Shown in pieces: positions 61,368-64,000 of a stretch of 64,000 nucleotides of DNA. How positions within the stretch are numbered: position 1 is the stretch's first letter; every line of letters begins with the position of its first letter. The DNA is taken from contig JAKULF010000019.1 of NCBI GenBank assembly GCA_022661535.1, forward strand, positions 248,001 to 312,000. The letters run 5' to 3'. The translations under genes and the position numbers were made by a program. Below the pieces are notes generated by a model. The model ran no database searches, was not told where the DNA came from, and saw nothing but the letters and a program-made list of their open reading frames with translations. Source of the DNA: Eutypa lata (taxonomy: Eukaryota; Ascomycota; Sordariomycetes; Xylariales; Diatrypaceae).

Positions 61368-64000
61368 ACCCCATATCGGGTTTATCGCAATGAGAAGGAA
61401 ATGGAAGGGGGGGTTATCCAAGTAGTGGTCCCTCAGGGACAGGCTCAAGAACTGCAAGCCTCATGAAAGGACTTGCCATGCAACTAGCCAGACTATAGGT
61501 ATCTTTAATTATGTGTATTTTTATTTTTCCATACGGTGCTACTTATTTTGTGCGTCACTGTGACTTGTGTTCCATTTTACTCTGGTACCATTGCCAATGA
61601 ATGCTAATACCTAGATTATTGGAGGAGTAAAACGCCCATCCAAAGACTTGAGAGTAACATGCTAACGCAACTGCTTCCTGCAGAACGAGTATTTTAGAGC
61701 ATACCTACCTACATAGGTTACAATTATAAGATCCGATGAACAAGACCGATGGACGCCACCACGAATTAGTTAGTTTGCGCCTCCATCCCACGTTTCCCCC
61801 AGTACGGCTGACAACCTCCCATAACAGTTCCCATAACAGTGGAGATTCTTTTATGACGTGATGGTCTGCCTCCGACTGCCGTTGCCTCCGAGTGCCGTCT
61901 CTTGACCAAGTCGTCTCCGCGGCTCAAAGGGGGCGAAGAAGAGTCGAGGCCGTCATTATGAGTTATTTCTGACTAGCGCATCGAGTTTATGGCTCGTATT
62001 GCTACATCGTTTGGGTACGTAATATGTGTTATGTTCTACGAGAAGAGCGGCCGTGGAACTTCAACAATACCGGTATGGGGTAAATCCTTAGCCCAGTCGA
62101 GTGGGCCTACCGAGAAGCCGGGGAATAGGTATGGGTTTGGTCTGGCATATGTAGGTGTTCGAGTTCAAGTTAATAATAATTCTGCCTTCACCTGGAGGCT
62201 CTTTTGGGACCCTGGAGAATAGTGGGTTGACGACCGGCTTGGCGGGTTGGTGGTATCGGATAGATTAGATCCATCAAGCGAGGCTGGTGAGGCTGATTCC
62301 TTTCTCTACCTAGCTATCTGCTCCTTGATGGCCTTGAGGGTTCGATGCAATGCGGGTAGATCTAAATGGCAAGCCTGTCGCAAATCTATTAGCGTTAGAC
62401 GGTGTGGACATGTATCGACTCATCGATGTAGACTGGACTAATGCATGGTCGCACGTTTCTAATACACATTGAACGCCCTATGCATATCGTAAATATACAA
62501 CTATAGAAGGATGGCATTGCCACTAGCTAAGGTGGTTTAAAGGAGGAGTGTGTTCTAGGCAGTTCTATGCATCTGGATGTGTTGTTCGTCGTTGGGAGAG
62601 GAGCACAGGAGTTCACCGCTAGAGTAAGACAATACCCAACAATCACCAGGGTGAAGAACAGCAGAGAGGTTCTTTTTCCCCTTCTTTTTCTCTCTCGTCA
62701 ACTTCGTATTCTTCCAACGCTTACGTGGTGGTTCTTTTCACCAATTGGAAATTTCTCTTTCCAACTGTCTAACCGCTCGGTTAAGAATGCACTGTGATAT
62801 GAACGTAGCCCTCCGTATACCGGAGTAGACCATCCCGACTTGCCGATACCTAATACCCAATACCCACACCGTCGAGTCCTCGTTCGGTGTTCAAATCCTG
62901 CCTAGCTAAAGATCACTCAAAACGTAGCGATTCAGAAGAGTTTGTTATACGGATTTCATGAGTAGCATCTTAGCCGTTAAGAAGTCTAAAAAGAAGCCGG
63001 GATGCATCGGAAGGGTATCGGGGACCGACAACGGCACCGGGCTGCCGGGGAGGACAACCGGAATTCTGTTGGGTTACTTTCACGTGCTGAAACAATTGAC
63101 TCTCTTTTGTGTGCGGCCAAGTTGATTTGTCCAAGACAATGGATGATCTAATTGCGTCATACAGTCGTCCCTTGATTGGCTATAGATATTTTAAAGTTGT
63201 CTCGCGTCTCGCTTGTCCTTGTTCTAGAGTTCAATGTTTCCCCAACCCGGGTATACTTATCTAGGGTACCTTTTAGGTCCAACCAATAAGGGAGTCTTCA
63301 AAGTATCTACGTGGGGGGTTTTATAGGCTTGAAGCTCTAGGTAGGTATGTAGTGTATGTATATTAACCTAGCAAATTCCACTCCACGAGTTGGATCCTTG
63401 TCGTTGGTAATGATATCTGGATATCTACGGGGTCGCCAAGCATCTAGATACCAAGTATATGAGTCTAAGTATTTATTCGTGTATGTATCTGTGCATATTA
63501 TCATTAGTTCAGTTTAAATTTTCCTCTCATTCGATTTCAAAAAGAGTGTGTGTGGGAAGGAAGGCGAGACTTGAAGAACACTTGTCTGTCACGCGACACC
63601 TACCCTGTTTGGTACGTAGCAGCTGCAAACGTTCCGTCCCGTTCGCGTTGTGCACGCTTCTACCCGTGCCTTCGGAAGTGTGTGACTATTTTATCACTTA
63701 ACTTACCTTTTCTCTCGGCTCTCGGAGCATCTTTTGGGGTTTCATCGGAGCGGCCTAGTCGTCGGGTGTGGTCTATCTAGGACATTCTTAAGAAGAAGAC
63801 TTTCTGCTGGTTTCACGATAAGGGTACCGTAAACTGATCTCAGAAGAGAGGAGAGAGTAGGAAGCCACTAAGACATAATACATCTATATCATCAACTCCT
63901 CTTTGATACCCCACCTGATCGACGTTCTCGATATCTTGTATTCTATCGTTTCAACCGTCACCTATCATTGTCACCGCCCTTCCTGCGACAGTCAGGTCGG
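61368..64000. other. Right-end region without a supported gene
   Basis: 2.6 kb of short ORFs only. TACCTACC/TAGGTAGG microsatellites lie near 61704 and 63341. Pyrimidine-rich sequence near 63880-64000 could be the promoter or leader of a gene that starts beyond the window. No RNA gene was seen. Confidence 0.45.

Noticed and set aside
62860..62920. GTGTTCAAATCCTGC resembling a tRNA T-arm
   Set aside because: No A-box or D-arm upstream and no closing stem.

Overview
The window looks like nuclear DNA of a filamentous ascomycete (Pezizomycotina, probably a Sordariomycete; that finer placement is only an impression). The genes have short GT-AG introns of about 46-313 nt, many with CTAAC-type branch sites. 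The product families are typical of moulds: a GH55 beta-glucanase, a copper-fist regulator, DHA1 transporters and a DUF3445/HODM-like oxidase. The first 12.6 kb carries strong signs of repeat-induced point mutation (RIP), a process of these fungi.

Layout. 1-12640 is an extremely A+T-rich, non-coding RIP island. Positions 1-5037 are the reverse complement of about 5357-10413 around a loop of roughly 320 bp (base x pairs with about 10414-x at the outer end), so the island is a giant inverted repeat that runs off the left edge of the window. The loop unit recurs at 12045-12574 in both orientations; the direct copies at 5045 and 12045 are exactly 7.0 kb apart, as expected for the LTRs of a dead retrotransposon. 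About 1.5 kb of normal-composition DNA without genes follows.

14165-30910 holds a secreted GH55 exo-beta-1,3-glucanase (+), a PhyH-type dioxygenase (-), a four-TM membrane protein (-), an EFM7-like methyltransferase (-), an unrecognised helical protein (+), a 3-hydroxyisobutyrate dehydrogenase-like oxidoreductase (+) and an MFS transporter (-). 31523-43217 holds a Mac1/GRISEA-like copper-fist factor (-), the U2 snRNP-associated SR140 homologue (-), an FAD amine oxidase (+) and the TATA-binding protein (-). A 5.7 kb gene-free stretch follows. 48948-61367 holds a DHA1 MFS transporter (+) that appears to need a one-nucleotide exon, a DUF3445/HODM-like haem oxidase (+), the mitochondrial ETF-ubiquinone oxidoreductase (-) and a secreted Ala/Asp/Gly repeat protein (+). 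The last 2.6 kb has no gene I can support.

How the genes relate. This is mostly a collection of independent housekeeping and accessory genes. I see no backbone biosynthetic enzyme and no clear gene cluster. The most plausible functional neighbours are the MFS transporter and the HODM-like oxidase (same strand, adjacent), but that is inference. Exon models were built by hand from splice signals and reading phase; every model given closes in frame, but none has been checked against transcripts.
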